Below, piece by piece: positions 52,701 through 61,186 of a DNA stretch of 64,000 nucleotides. The notes under the pieces are model-generated. The model was not told the origin of the DNA, did no database searches, and saw only the letters and a list, made by a program, of their open reading frames with translations. Made by a program: the position numbers and the translations under genes. The stretch covers positions 62,001 to 126,000 of the forward strand of contig NZ_CP049157.1 in the NCBI RefSeq assembly GCF_011493005.1. The letters run 5' to 3'. The first letter of the stretch is position 1. The number at the start of each line of letters is the position of its first letter. This DNA is from Caballeronia sp. SBC1 (GTDB lineage: Bacteria > Pseudomonadota > Gammaproteobacteria > Burkholderiales > Burkholderiaceae).

Positions 52701-53120
52701 GCGTTGATCGGCATTATCTTGCTGATTGGTATTGTCAAGAAGAACGGCATCATGATGGTGGACGTGGCGATCCAGTTGCAGCGCAACGAAGGCATGCCGG
52801 CCAAGGAGGCCATTCACGCCGCCGCCGTCGTGCGTCTGCGGCCGATCATGATGACCACGTTCGCCGCCGTGCTCGGTGCGGTGCCGCTCGCGATCGGTAT
52901 TGGCCAGGGCGCGTCGCTGCGCCAGCCGCTGGGTATTACCGTGATGGGCGGCCTGATCCTGAGCCAGGTCTTTACGCTGTACACCACACCGGTGATCTAC
53001 CTGTACCTGGACCGGTTGCGCTTCAAGCTCGTCAAGTGGTCTTCCCGACTGCCATGGAACCGGCAAGATGAACAAATGGGGCCGCCGGAGCAATCGGGGC
53101 AAACGGATACGAAGGCATGA
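49773..53120 (+). CDS. RND efflux pump subunit (MdtC-like) with Ser/Asn-rich insertion
   Basis: 1115 residues starting NISALFIRRPVATTLLAIAI, with TM4 motif GFVVDDAVVVLENITRHLEM and TM10-11 motif IIGIVKKNGIMMVD-like. It is longer than its partner because of a low-complexity insertion of about 70 residues near 775-850 (Gln/Thr then Ser/Asn-rich, for example NSNAQANATNNSISNSKGGS) in a periplasmic loop. Overlaps both neighbours by 4 bases, so it is strictly co-translated. Confidence 0.92.
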   Translation: MNISALFIRRPVATTLLAIAILISGALAYFQLPVAPLPNIAFPVIVVQANMAGASPDIMAATVAEPLERRLGTIANVEELTSISYVGSSMIVVEFGLNRDINGAARDVEAAIQAARADLPTTLRSNPTYRQYNPADSPIMVLALTSDTLTKAQLYDSADSVIQQQLSQVNGVGQITLGGGALPSVRVELQPGKLNSYGLGLEDVRAAISAANANSAKGHLDQGDQRYVVLSNDQINKAAPYRDLVVAYRNGAPVLLRDVAQVRDSNENIRNAGLYNGKSAVLVIVYPMPGSNVVSTVSQIRNVLPAIEATLPSSVHVGVAIDRSESVRASVADTERTLFIAVLLVVGVVFIFLQSPRATLVPAVALPLSIVGTFGPMYLLGYSIDNLSLMALTIGTGFVVDDAVVVLENITRHLEMGLSPKEAALKGSGEVGFTVISMSLSLIAVFLPILLMPGIVGLLFHEFAVTLSIAILISLLISLTVTPAMCAYVLSREHAGHSRARWAVWIEAQFERFKNGYARSLTAVLDHSLLVILLLIALLVGNVFLFKLLPATFFPEQDTGILGGQIIADQSISFTAMEKKLAQLQSIVQKDPAVQSVAGFTGGRALNTANVFIELKPLAQRHATATEVVNRLRPKLNQVSGARLFLQAQQDLRIGGRQSAAEYQYTLTSDDSAALFAWTPKLVTALNKDHDQLLDVNSDLQQNGLQTYVNFNRATAARYGFAPNQIDNVLYDAFGQRTVSTIYNALNQYFVVMEVAPQYWQYPQTLNQIFMSTAAGNPTGSQQTQMPGSTVTGVTAASAVSTGSSASSSTNSLNSNAQANATNNSISNSKGGSSSGSADSTSAETMVPLPALASYVSNHTSTQVNHQSGLVAATISFNLPAGGSLSKAQVDLENAEREIGMPASIHGAFAGAAQAYAQSMGTIPLLILAALGVVYIVLGVLYESSIHPLTILSTLPSAGIGATLALLIFGTPFSVIALIGIILLIGIVKKNGIMMVDVAIQLQRNEGMPAKEAIHAAAVVRLRPIMMTTFAAVLGAVPLAIGIGQGASLRQPLGITVMGGLILSQVFTLYTTPVIYLYLDRLRFKLVKWSSRLPWNRQDEQMGPPEQSGQTDTKA

Positions 53121-54643
53121 AGATGAAGATTTCCTCCAAACCCCTGGCCGCCGTGGCGGCCCTGCTGCTCGGCGGCTGTATGGTCGGTCCTGACTACCAC
53201 CGGCCGCAGGTCAGCGTCCCCGCGACCTTCCGCGAATTGCCCGGCTGGACCCAAGCCGAGCCAAACGCTGACGGGCCCAAGGGCGCGTGGTGGACCGGTT
53301 TCAACGATCCTCTCCTTGACCAGCTCGAACCGCTGGTGAAGGTCTCCAACCAGACCGTGGCCCAGGACTACGCCAACTATCAGGAGGCGCTCGCCGACGT
53401 GAAGGTTGCGCGCGCCGGCCTGTTTCCAGTCATTGGCGTGACTGGTTCGGCCACCCGGCAACGCAGCGCGACCGGCACGACAACCACCAGCGCGAGCCGC
53501 AGCTTCGCCAACCTGCAAACCGTGAATAACTCGGGCTCGCTCGAAGGCAATGTCAGTTGGGCGCCCGACCTGTGGGGCTCGGTGCGCCGTACGATTGAAC
53601 AGAATGCCGCGACCGCGCAAGCCAGTGAAGCGACGCTCGCGAATGCAACGCTCTCCGAACAGATTGCACTCGCGACCGCCGTGATTGATTTGCGGACCAG
53701 CGACGCCAATATTGACTTGCTGCAGCAGACGGTCAAAGCGTACCAGCACTATCTGAACGTAGTGGCTGACCAGGACAAGTTCGGCACCATCGCGCCTTCC
53801 GACGTGATCACCGCGCGCACTCAACTCGAAACCGCGCAGTCAAACCTGATCGCGCTCGGCGTGGCACGCGCCCAATACGAGCATGCCATTGCGGTGCTGG
53901 TCGGCAAGAACCCCGAGGACCTGGTCATCCCGCACAGCACCGCGATGCCCACTTTGCCGGCAATTCCGGTTGGCGTTCCTTCAACCCTGCTGCAACGCCG
54001 GCCTGATATAGCGACGGCCGAGCGCCAGATGGCGTCCGAGAATGCCGCGATCGGAGTCGCGGTGGCGGCGTATTACCCGACGGTATCGCTGTCCGCGCTG
54101 GACGGCTTCACGCAGTCGCCGTTGGGCGGCTTGCTGCATATAGCCAATTACGTTTGGTCACTGGGCGGCAGCGCCACCGAGACTATTTTCGACGGCGGCG
54201 AGCGCAGCGGTGAAGTCGCGAAGGCCAAGGCGGCTTATCAGGCAGCCGTCGCGAATTACCGCGGCACCGTGCTGACCGCGTTTCAAGATGTCGAGAATGA
54301 TCTGTCCGGCTTGCGGATTCTCGCCGAGCAGTCTGACGCGCTCGATGCCGCCGTGCGCGATGCAACCCGCGGCGCTGAAATTGCCTTCAACGAATATCAG
54401 GCCGGCACGGTGGACTACACCACCGTGGCGACCGCGCAAGCGACCCAGTTGAGCAATCAGCAAACCGCGTTGAACGTGCAGGAGTCGCGGCTGCTCGATG
54501 CCGCTTCCCTGATTGGCGACCTCGGCGGGGGCTGGTCGGATAGCGCGCTGCACGATCCACGGAATCCGGACAGTGCGGCGAGTGCCGCGGATGCCGCCAG
54601 CGCTGCTAGTGCTGCGACTCAAGCGACTCAAGCGACTCAGTAA
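53117..54643 (+). CDS. NodT/OprM family outer-membrane efflux lipoprotein
   Basis: 508 residues. A lipobox (LLGGC) is followed by MVGPDYHRPQVSVPATFREL, the NodT-family start. Two OEP repeats have long helices (for example TLSEQIALATAVIDLRTSDA) and the expected LLQRRPDIATAERQMASENA. The extreme C-terminus is an Ala-Ala-Asp/Ser then ATQATQATQ repeat. Last gene of the RND operon, completing a tripartite pump. Confidence 0.93.
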   Translation: MKMKISSKPLAAVAALLLGGCMVGPDYHRPQVSVPATFRELPGWTQAEPNADGPKGAWWTGFNDPLLDQLEPLVKVSNQTVAQDYANYQEALADVKVARAGLFPVIGVTGSATRQRSATGTTTTSASRSFANLQTVNNSGSLEGNVSWAPDLWGSVRRTIEQNAATAQASEATLANATLSEQIALATAVIDLRTSDANIDLLQQTVKAYQHYLNVVADQDKFGTIAPSDVITARTQLETAQSNLIALGVARAQYEHAIAVLVGKNPEDLVIPHSTAMPTLPAIPVGVPSTLLQRRPDIATAERQMASENAAIGVAVAAYYPTVSLSALDGFTQSPLGGLLHIANYVWSLGGSATETIFDGGERSGEVAKAKAAYQAAVANYRGTVLTAFQDVENDLSGLRILAEQSDALDAAVRDATRGAEIAFNEYQAGTVDYTTVATAQATQLSNQQTALNVQESRLLDAASLIGDLGGGWSDSALHDPRNPDSAASAADAASAASAATQATQATQ

Positions 54644-54683
54644 GTCGAAGAGATTGTTCACGCGGGTTCATTGGCGACGCTTC

Positions 54684-56072
54684 CTACCGCTGCGTGGTTC
54701 CAAAGCCCGGTTGCGCCGGCGCATTGCCGGCGGGCTGCCCCGTCGCGAGCTTGCTCCCCGAGGCGGGGAAGGCGATCAGCATCAACACGACGCCCGCCAT
54801 CAATACAACGGCAAGCCCGATCAACCCAACCTCCGCGCTTCCCGTATGCATCTTGGTCCAGCCCACGAATGCCGGGCTCACGAACCCGCCCGTGCCACCG
54901 AGACTCGTGATCATCGCGATGCCGCCAGCCGCCGATGAGCGCGGCAAGAATGTCTGCGGTATCGTCCAGAACACGACGAAACAGCCATACGACGCCGCTG
55001 CCGCCAATGCGAGCAGACACACGCCGATCGTCACGTTGTGGCCCGCTATGGGCAGCAGCGCAAACGCGAGTGCCGTCACGGCCGCGCTGCCCGCCACGTG
55101 CCAGCGGCGGTCCATCATCCGGTCGGAACTCGCTCCAACAACGTAAGTCCCGATCGCTGCCGCAATGAACACGAGGGCCGACAGCAAGCCGACATTGAGC
55201 ACGTTCGCGACGCCCAAATCGCGAATAATCGTCGGCGCCCAGAAGCCGATTGCATTGAACGGCATCATCACGGCGAAATAGACGAGCGCCGCAAGATAGA
55301 CACGCGGATTGGCGAGCGCGCCACGCAGTCCGTCGAGATGGCCGGAGCGCTTCGACTGTTCGTCGGCAAGGAGTTCACGCGATATCAACGCCTTCTCGCC
55401 GTCGCTGAGCCATCGAACCTCCGCGGGCGAATCGCCGAGATAGAAAAAAGCGAAGATGCCGAGCGTGACAGCGGGCACGCCTTCCAGAAGGAAGAGCCAC
55501 TGCCAGCCGGGCAAACCGCCCACCCCTGCCAGTCGCGTCATGATGAACCCCGACATCGGGCCACCAATGATCCCCGCCACAGCGGTGGCCATCATCAGGA
55601 ATGCGGTGACGCGTGCGCGCCGGGCACCCGGAAACCAGCAGCTCAGATAGAAGATGATCCCGGGGAAAAAGCCCGCTTCGGTGACACCCAGCAAAAACCG
55701 CATGGCGTAGAACTGTGTCGGTGTGCGAACGAACATCATCAGGCTCGACGCGAGCCCCCACGCGAACATGATGCGCAGGAGCGTGCGGCGCGCGCCGACG
55801 CGTTGCATCCAGAGATTGCTCGGCACCTCGAAGAGCACGTAGCCGATAAAGAACAGGCCCGCGCCCAGGCCGTACGTCGACTCGGAAAAGCCGAGGTCGT
55901 GCATGAACTGCAGCTTGGCGAAGCTGATGTTCACACGGTCGATATAGCTGATCACGTAGCAGAGAAACAGTAGCGGAATCAGCCGGAAAAACACCTTGCG
56001 ATAGGTACGCTCGACTTCGTCGGCCGTAGTGTCGCCGGAGGTCGCTGCGCCGGTTTGCGGTTGGCTGTGCAT
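54684..56072 (-). CDS. MFS transporter, anion:cation symporter (ACS) family
   Basis: ATG 56072 gives 462 residues with twelve hydrophobic helices. ACS signatures: LLFLCYVISYIDRVNISFAK, FEVPSNLWMQRVGARR and GVTEAGFFPGIIFYLSCWFP. The family imports organic anions such as glucarate, phthalate or hydroxyphenylacetate. It stands 90 bases downstream of the acyl-CoA synthetase gene on the same strand, so it may carry the acid that the synthetase activates. Confidence 0.92.
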   Translation of the reverse strand: MHSQPQTGAATSGDTTADEVERTYRKVFFRLIPLLFLCYVISYIDRVNISFAKLQFMHDLGFSESTYGLGAGLFFIGYVLFEVPSNLWMQRVGARRTLLRIMFAWGLASSLMMFVRTPTQFYAMRFLLGVTEAGFFPGIIFYLSCWFPGARRARVTAFLMMATAVAGIIGGPMSGFIMTRLAGVGGLPGWQWLFLLEGVPAVTLGIFAFFYLGDSPAEVRWLSDGEKALISRELLADEQSKRSGHLDGLRGALANPRVYLAALVYFAVMMPFNAIGFWAPTIIRDLGVANVLNVGLLSALVFIAAAIGTYVVGASSDRMMDRRWHVAGSAAVTALAFALLPIAGHNVTIGVCLLALAAAASYGCFVVFWTIPQTFLPRSSAAGGIAMITSLGGTGGFVSPAFVGWTKMHTGSAEVGLIGLAVVLMAGVVLMLIAFPASGSKLATGQPAGNAPAQPGFGTTQR

Positions 56073-56162
56073 GATGGTCTCGCGAAGAATGCGAACTGAC
56101 GTTGAGCGTCGCGGTGTCTCGGCGACGCCCGGTTTCAAAGCGGCCGGGAGAACTCGGGAACA

Positions 56163-58388
56163 CTATCCGTCGATAACAGCCTGGGCGCAATGCTCGCTTT
56201 CATGTGCCTCGCTGCCAGCGGCCGTGGGTGGCGGCAGGCAACGCGCAAGCGCATCGCCCGCGCGTACGCCCTTGCCTGCAGGCAGAACAAACAGCGGGTT
56301 GATGTCGAACTCCTTCAGACCCGGTGCGAGGTCGAGTGCCATCGCGGACATTGCAACAATTGCGTCGGCCAGTGCATCGATATCACCCGGTGGCTTGCCG
56401 CGCGCGCCGTTGAGTATTGCGTATGCACGGAGTTCGCGGATCATCGCGTGCGCGTCAGCGCGTGAGACCGGAGCGAGGCGCCACGCCACGTCCTTCAGCA
56501 CCTCGGCGTAGATCCCGCCGAGTCCGCACATCACAGCAGGTCCGAACGACGGATCATTCTCTATGCCGACGATCATCTCCACCGCATCGCGAATCTCTTC
56601 CTGCACGAGCACACCGTCGATCCGCGCGCCGCAAACATGGTGCCGTGCGTTCGCGACAATTTCATCGAACGCGTCCGCGAGCATCGCCTCGTCGCGAATG
56701 CCGACGCGCACCGCGCCAGCTTCGGTCTTGTGCGGGATATCGGGCGACTGGACCTTGATGACAAGTGGAAAACCGATCGACCGCGCGATCGACCGCGCTT
56801 CGTCCTGGTTGCGAGCGAGCGCGCCCTTGGGTGTGTCGATCCCATAGTGCGAAAGGAGCGCCTGCGCCGCGTGCTCCGTCAGGTAGCCCGGACTCTCGGC
56901 GAGCAACGCGTGCGCTTCCCTGACATGACGGCGCACAGGTGCCGGCGCGAGTCGTGCCGCCGCCTGGGCGCGGCGTGCCTGCGCATAGTTCGACAGCACC
57001 GCGAAAGCGCGCCCGCAGCGCACGGGCGTTGCATAGAGCGGCACGCCGCTCTGCTCGATCACGTCGTACGCTTCGCTCGCCATGTCGCGGCGCGCATTCC
57101 AGGCGAGCATCATCGGCTTGTTGGTCGCGCGGTAGACACGCACGATCGCCTCGGCCATCGCGAGCGCGACCTCGCCGCTCGCAGCCGCCGCCATGATCGC
57201 GATCGAGTCGATGCCGGGATCGTCGGCGATGATCTGCAGGGCATCGGCAAATATCTTTGGCTCGGCGAGGATGCCCGCGGTCAGGTCAACGGGATTATTC
57301 AGCGACGCAAACGACGGCACGATGGGCTCGAGCGCGGCGAGCGTCTGCGGAGACAAAGGCGGAAGCGTCATGCCCCGTTCGCTGCATGCATCGGTGATGA
57401 GAATGCCGGCGCCGCCCGAGAGCGTCACGACGGCGATCCGGTTGCCGCCCGGCAGGCGTCCCGCTTCGAACGCCTTCGCGTAGTCGCCGAGATCGGCCAC
57501 GTCCGTGACTTCGATCACGCCCGTCTGACGGAACGCCGTGCGATATAACGTTGACGCACCGCCGAGATTCGACGTATGCGAAGCGGCCGCCTTCGCGCCA
57601 TCTGTGGTATTGCCGACCTTCCACGCGAGGAGCGGCTTGCCAGCATCGAGGGCGCGGGTTGCGACTTCAACGAGCCGCCCCGCATCCTTCAATCCTTCGA
57701 TGTACGTAGCAATCAGCGACGTTTTTGTATCGTCGATGCAAGCGTCGACAAGGTCGAGCAGACTCACATCAGCTTCGTTGCCGGTCGTGATGAAATGCCG
57801 CAAGCCGATGCCGAGTTCGTCGGCCATGAGCAACAGCGCGCAGCCGAACCCGCCGCTCTGCGAAATCAGCGAGAGGCCCCCGGGCCGATAATCGACGCCA
57901 AATGGCGCGCCGAAACCTGCGTAGACGCCAGTGTCCGTGCTGACGAGACCCTGGCAATTCGGTCCGATGATGCGAAGGCCAAAAGCCTTCGCAATCGACG
58001 TGCATTCACGTTGCAGCGCGGCCCCGGCAACGCCCGCTTCGGCGAAGCCCGAGCTGTAGACAATCGCGTAGCGGATGCCTTTCTTGCCGCACTCGCGCAA
58101 CATGTCTGGCACGCGCCGCGCGGCGACGAGGATCAACGCGAGATCGGGCGTTGTGGGCAGGCTCTCAATGCTTGCGTAGCACGCAACCCCCGCAATGTCA
58201 GCGTATTTGGGGTTCACCGGATACAGCACGCCTTGATAGCTGTGCTGCATGAGAAAGCGCATCGGCTGGCCGCTGATCGATTTAGGATCGTTCGACGCAC
58301 CGATGATCGCGATCGAACGTGGACTGACCAGCCGCTCTATGTCGAGCGCGTGTGGCAGCGTCATTGATGGTTGCATGGCGGCGCTCAT
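56163..58388 (-). CDS. NDP-forming acyl-CoA synthetase (acetate-CoA ligase, ADP-forming family)
   Basis: 741 residues. The CoA-binding domain starts LVSPRSIAIIGASNDPKSIS; the succinyl-CoA-ligase-like domain holds the phospho-His region AAASHTSNLGGAST; the C-terminal ATP-grasp domain has FPLVIKVQSPDIPHKTEAGA and GLGGIYAEVLKDVAWRLAPV. Both halves are fused, as in pimeloyl- or feruloyl-CoA synthetase-like proteins. Overlap of 4 bases with the acyl-CoA dehydrogenase gene links activation to oxidation of the same acid. The exact acid is unknown. Confidence 0.9.
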   Translation of the reverse strand: MSAAMQPSMTLPHALDIERLVSPRSIAIIGASNDPKSISGQPMRFLMQHSYQGVLYPVNPKYADIAGVACYASIESLPTTPDLALILVAARRVPDMLRECGKKGIRYAIVYSSGFAEAGVAGAALQRECTSIAKAFGLRIIGPNCQGLVSTDTGVYAGFGAPFGVDYRPGGLSLISQSGGFGCALLLMADELGIGLRHFITTGNEADVSLLDLVDACIDDTKTSLIATYIEGLKDAGRLVEVATRALDAGKPLLAWKVGNTTDGAKAAASHTSNLGGASTLYRTAFRQTGVIEVTDVADLGDYAKAFEAGRLPGGNRIAVVTLSGGAGILITDACSERGMTLPPLSPQTLAALEPIVPSFASLNNPVDLTAGILAEPKIFADALQIIADDPGIDSIAIMAAAASGEVALAMAEAIVRVYRATNKPMMLAWNARRDMASEAYDVIEQSGVPLYATPVRCGRAFAVLSNYAQARRAQAAARLAPAPVRRHVREAHALLAESPGYLTEHAAQALLSHYGIDTPKGALARNQDEARSIARSIGFPLVIKVQSPDIPHKTEAGAVRVGIRDEAMLADAFDEIVANARHHVCGARIDGVLVQEEIRDAVEMIVGIENDPSFGPAVMCGLGGIYAEVLKDVAWRLAPVSRADAHAMIRELRAYAILNGARGKPPGDIDALADAIVAMSAMALDLAPGLKEFDINPLFVLPAGKGVRAGDALARCLPPPTAAGSEAHESEHCAQAVIDG

Positions 58389-59614
58389 GCGGCACGCGCA
58401 GCAGTCGTGCCGACGCTGTCCTTCGCCTGCGCTTCCTTAGCCTCTGCCGCGCGCCGCAGCGTAATCTTCGCGATGTTCAATTGATGGATCTGCGTGGTGC
58501 CTTCATAGATGCGAAATGCGCGGACATCGCGATAGAACCGTTCCACTGCATTGCCCGCGAGATAACCGCGTCCGCCGAGCATCTGCACGGCCCGGTCCGC
58601 AACCCGCCCGCACATCTCAGAGGCGAACATCTTGCACATTGATGCTTCCAGCGCGACGTCCTCGCCGGCATCGCGTTTGCGCGCGGTGTCGAGAATCATC
58701 GAGCGGGCCGCATAGATCTCCGTCTGGCATTCGGCTATCAGCGCCTGCACGAGCTGGAAGTCGGAGACTGGCTTGCCGAACTGCTCGCGAGTGGACGTAT
58801 AAGCAACCGCTTCGTCGAGCATGCGGATAGCGGGACCTGTGCACAGCGCGGCAAGGTGGATGCGCTGCTTGTTCAGCACCTTCATCGTCGTGCGAAATCC
58901 CTGCCCTTCAATTCCACCAATCAGGTTCGCCGCCGGCACGCGGCACGCTTTGAAATGCACATCGCCGACGGGAGAACCCGCCTGTCCCATCTTCTGATAC
59001 GGCTCGCTCGTCGAAAGGCCGGCCGTGCCACGCTCAACCAGGAACGCGGAAATGCCGCCTGCCCCCGGGATTGACGGATCGGTGCGGGCCATGACCGTGA
59101 AGAGATCAGCAATGGGCGCATTCGTGATGAAACACTTGTTGCCGTCGAGCACATAGTGGTCGCCGTCGCGCCGGGCGGTTGTCTGTAGCGCGGTCGCGTC
59201 GGACCCGGCATCCGGCTCGGTCAGCGCGAACGCGCCGGTCATCAACCCCGATGCAAGTAGCGGCAGGTAACGCTGCTTCTGGTCGTCCGTGCCGTCCGCG
59301 ACGAGTGCCTCGGAGCCGATGCCCGTGTTCGTCCCCACGCGCGCTCGAAACGCGACCGACGCTTGCGAAAGCGCGAACGCACCGCGAACAAGTTGTTCCG
59401 TCGAAAGGCCTGCACCGCCGAAATCGCGCGGGATGCTCCAGCCGAAGTAGCCGAGTTCGCGCATCCGCTCGACGAGATCCGCGGGGACCTGATCCGCCTG
59501 CTCGATCTCGTTTTCGCGCGAAATCGCCTCTTCTCGCACGAAACGCGTTATATCGGCGAGTAGTGAATTGAACGTATCGACCTCAGCGTCGAATTCAAGA
59601 ATTTGTCTGCCCAT
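58385..59614 (-). CDS. Acyl-CoA dehydrogenase
   Basis: ATG 59614 is favoured by ACGGAGA at good spacing over an ATG at 59629, giving 409 residues. FAD and substrate motifs: GAFALTEPDAGSDATALQTT, CFITNAPIADLFTVMART, and the catalytic base Glu in RIYEGTTQIHQLNIAK. The arrangement EGT at about residue 385 matches short- to medium-chain members. It begins the leftward unit with the acyl-CoA synthetase and MFS carrier. Regulated by the divergent IclR gene by inference. Confidence 0.93.
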   Translation of the reverse strand: MGRQILEFDAEVDTFNSLLADITRFVREEAISRENEIEQADQVPADLVERMRELGYFGWSIPRDFGGAGLSTEQLVRGAFALSQASVAFRARVGTNTGIGSEALVADGTDDQKQRYLPLLASGLMTGAFALTEPDAGSDATALQTTARRDGDHYVLDGNKCFITNAPIADLFTVMARTDPSIPGAGGISAFLVERGTAGLSTSEPYQKMGQAGSPVGDVHFKACRVPAANLIGGIEGQGFRTTMKVLNKQRIHLAALCTGPAIRMLDEAVAYTSTREQFGKPVSDFQLVQALIAECQTEIYAARSMILDTARKRDAGEDVALEASMCKMFASEMCGRVADRAVQMLGGRGYLAGNAVERFYRDVRAFRIYEGTTQIHQLNIAKITLRRAAEAKEAQAKDSVGTTAARAA

Positions 59615-59681
59615 TGCTGTCTCCGTCATGTGTTCGGCTTATGGCTTCACTATCGAACTTTCCGAACAAAAAGGCGCTCGG

Positions 59682-59700
59682 TGTTCGACTATGCTGAACA
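59682..59700. promoter_or_regulatory. Inverted repeat in the IclR/acyl-CoA dehydrogenase intergenic region
   Basis: TGTTC and GAACA arms are spaced 9 bases apart; CGAAC-type half-sites also occur at 59654-59667 and a GAACA at about 59715. Their location between the divergent IclR and acyl-CoA dehydrogenase genes suggests an IclR-type operator. Confidence 0.5.
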
Positions 59701-59754
59701 GAGTTTGAATATGCAGAACACGCGGAGCAAAATGAGGCAATTGGAGGAGGCACC

Positions 59755-60603
59755 ATGGACCGCAATAAGACGCCGGAAACGGCACCGATCGCGAGCGATT
59801 ATCTGGATTCGAAGGCGCGCTATGTTCCCGATGAATTCGACGGCGACCGGCAATTCGCCACCACGCTGGCGCGCGGCCTTGACATACTCCATACGTTCAC
59901 GCCGCGCGATTCGCAGCTTGGCAACGCTGAACTTGCGGCGCGCACCGGCATGACCAAGGCCACGATCTCGCGGTTCACGTACACGCTGACGAGGCTCGGC
60001 TACTTGCGCGTGAACCGGATGAACAACAAGTTCCAGCTCGGCTCGGCCGTGCTGTCGCTCGGCTATCCGTTGCTCGCGAGTCTCGCCGTGCGGCAGATCG
60101 CGCGACCGTCGATGAAGGAGCTGGCGGACCACATCCGCGGTTCGGTGTCGCTTGGCATGCGCGACCGGCTGAACGTGGTGTACCTTGAAAGCAGCCGCAG
60201 CAGCACGCCGCTCGGCTTGCCCGCGGACATCGGCTTGAGCTATCCGATTGTTCGCACCGCCATGGGCCGCGCCCTTCTCGCGGCGCTGCCGGGCGAACGG
60301 CGCGAGGCGCTATTAAATGAGATCTCAGTCAAGACGCCCGACGAATGGAACACCTTCCGGGACCGGGTGCTGCAGAGCATCGACTATTTTCATGAACGCG
60401 GCTTTTGCGTGTCGTACGGCGATCTGCGACGCGAAGTGCACGCCGTGGCCGTGCCGATGAGGCCATCGGCCGACGGCGAGATTCTAGTGTTCAACTGCGG
60501 CGTGCCTTCTTACCTGCTCAAGGACGGACAGTTGGAGCGCGATGTCGGGCCGCGCTTGTTGTCCATGGTGCGAAGTGTGGAAGGAGCGATGGGGATTTAT
60601 TAG
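59755..60603 (+). CDS. IclR family transcriptional regulator
   Basis: 282 residues preceded by GGAGGAGG. The HTH reads TLARGLDILHTFTPRDSQLG and ELAARTGMTKATISRFTYTL; the effector domain has SLGMRDRLNVVYLESSRSST and HERGFCVSYGDLRREVHAVA. It is divergent from the acyl-CoA dehydrogenase-synthetase-transporter unit and probably controls it, sensing an acid or acyl-CoA. Confidence 0.93.
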   Translation: MDRNKTPETAPIASDYLDSKARYVPDEFDGDRQFATTLARGLDILHTFTPRDSQLGNAELAARTGMTKATISRFTYTLTRLGYLRVNRMNNKFQLGSAVLSLGYPLLASLAVRQIARPSMKELADHIRGSVSLGMRDRLNVVYLESSRSSTPLGLPADIGLSYPIVRTAMGRALLAALPGERREALLNEISVKTPDEWNTFRDRVLQSIDYFHERGFCVSYGDLRREVHAVAVPMRPSADGEILVFNCGVPSYLLKDGQLERDVGPRLLSMVRSVEGAMGIY

Positions 60604-60660
60604 GGTGACGGGCTGGAGAGGCGATTAAAGCCCAGACAGTTCCATTGGTAATCCCTGACG

Positions 60661-60759
60661 CTACGAAACAGGTCGTCCGCAATAAGCCTCGATTCGGTAC
60701 CCGTCAGGGTCGATGACATAAGCGGCGTAATAGTCGCTCACGAAGGCGCTTTTTTCCAC
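60661..60759 (-). pseudogene. C-terminal remnant of a VOC (glyoxalase-fold) protein
   Basis: The minus strand reads SDYYAAYVIDPDGYRIEAYC followed by GRPVS and a stop, the typical last strand of small glyoxalase/bleomycin-resistance proteins (..YYAAFV.DPDGN.IE..). Nothing of the N-terminal half is present upstream, where a truncated antitoxin region begins. About 32 codons remain. Confidence 0.7.
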
Positions 60760-60836
60760 TCACCATAGTGCCATCTATTCAACCGATCCGCTCGCCCGAA
60801 CAAAAGACACGAGAGAACCGGTCGAATAAGTCCACG

Positions 60837-61104
60837 TTATAGCTCGTGCTCCATCAGGTACGTACGTAGTGCATCGTTCATGCGTGTTTGCCACCCGTCA
60901 CCCTTAGCCCTTAACCGCTCAATGATGTCAGCGTCGTAGCGGCTTGTCACAAGCACTTTCGGGCTGTCCTTGGGTGGACGGCCCATGCGTTTTTTTTTCC
61001 AGCAATTCCGAAAACGGCCGCATTGCCTTGATGTTGGCGCTCGGCACTTCGGCAGAATCAAATTCATGCTCGATTTCCACAGTGGTTTTTTCACGCTTAC
61101 TCAT
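60837..61104 (-). pseudogene. BrnA-like antitoxin interrupted by frameshift at an A9 tract
   Basis: After GAGGTGA an ATG at 61104 opens SKREKTTVEIEHEFDSAEVP, then IKAMRPFSELLEKK. A run of nine A residues (60990-60998) then shifts the frame; with eight A the protein would go on RMGRPPKDSPKVLVTSRYDA, then LRAKGDGWQTRMNDALRTYL and end MEHEL. The C-terminal part is the BrnA ribbon-helix-helix antitoxin signature (GRP..SPK..VT.R.D......GWQTR.N..L). A slipped base, a sequencing error or slippage-dependent expression are all possible. Confidence 0.78.
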
Positions 61105-61186
61105 AGTCTCTCACCTCTCTAGCGTTCGCTTTGGGCAGGCTGATAACGCGCATGGATTCATCCCGGAACGGGTCATCGCATGTCAG
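61097..61186 (-). pseudogene. C-terminal remnant of a BrnT-like toxin
   Basis: Immediately upstream of the antitoxin start and overlapping it by 8 bases, the minus strand reads MRVISLPKANAREVRDYE and stops, close to the BrnT C-terminus (RVIS.RKAN.REV..Y). Coding for the rest of the toxin is missing because the tolC-like gene ends at 61173 on the same strand. The BrnT-BrnA pair has thus lost its toxin. Confidence 0.65.
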
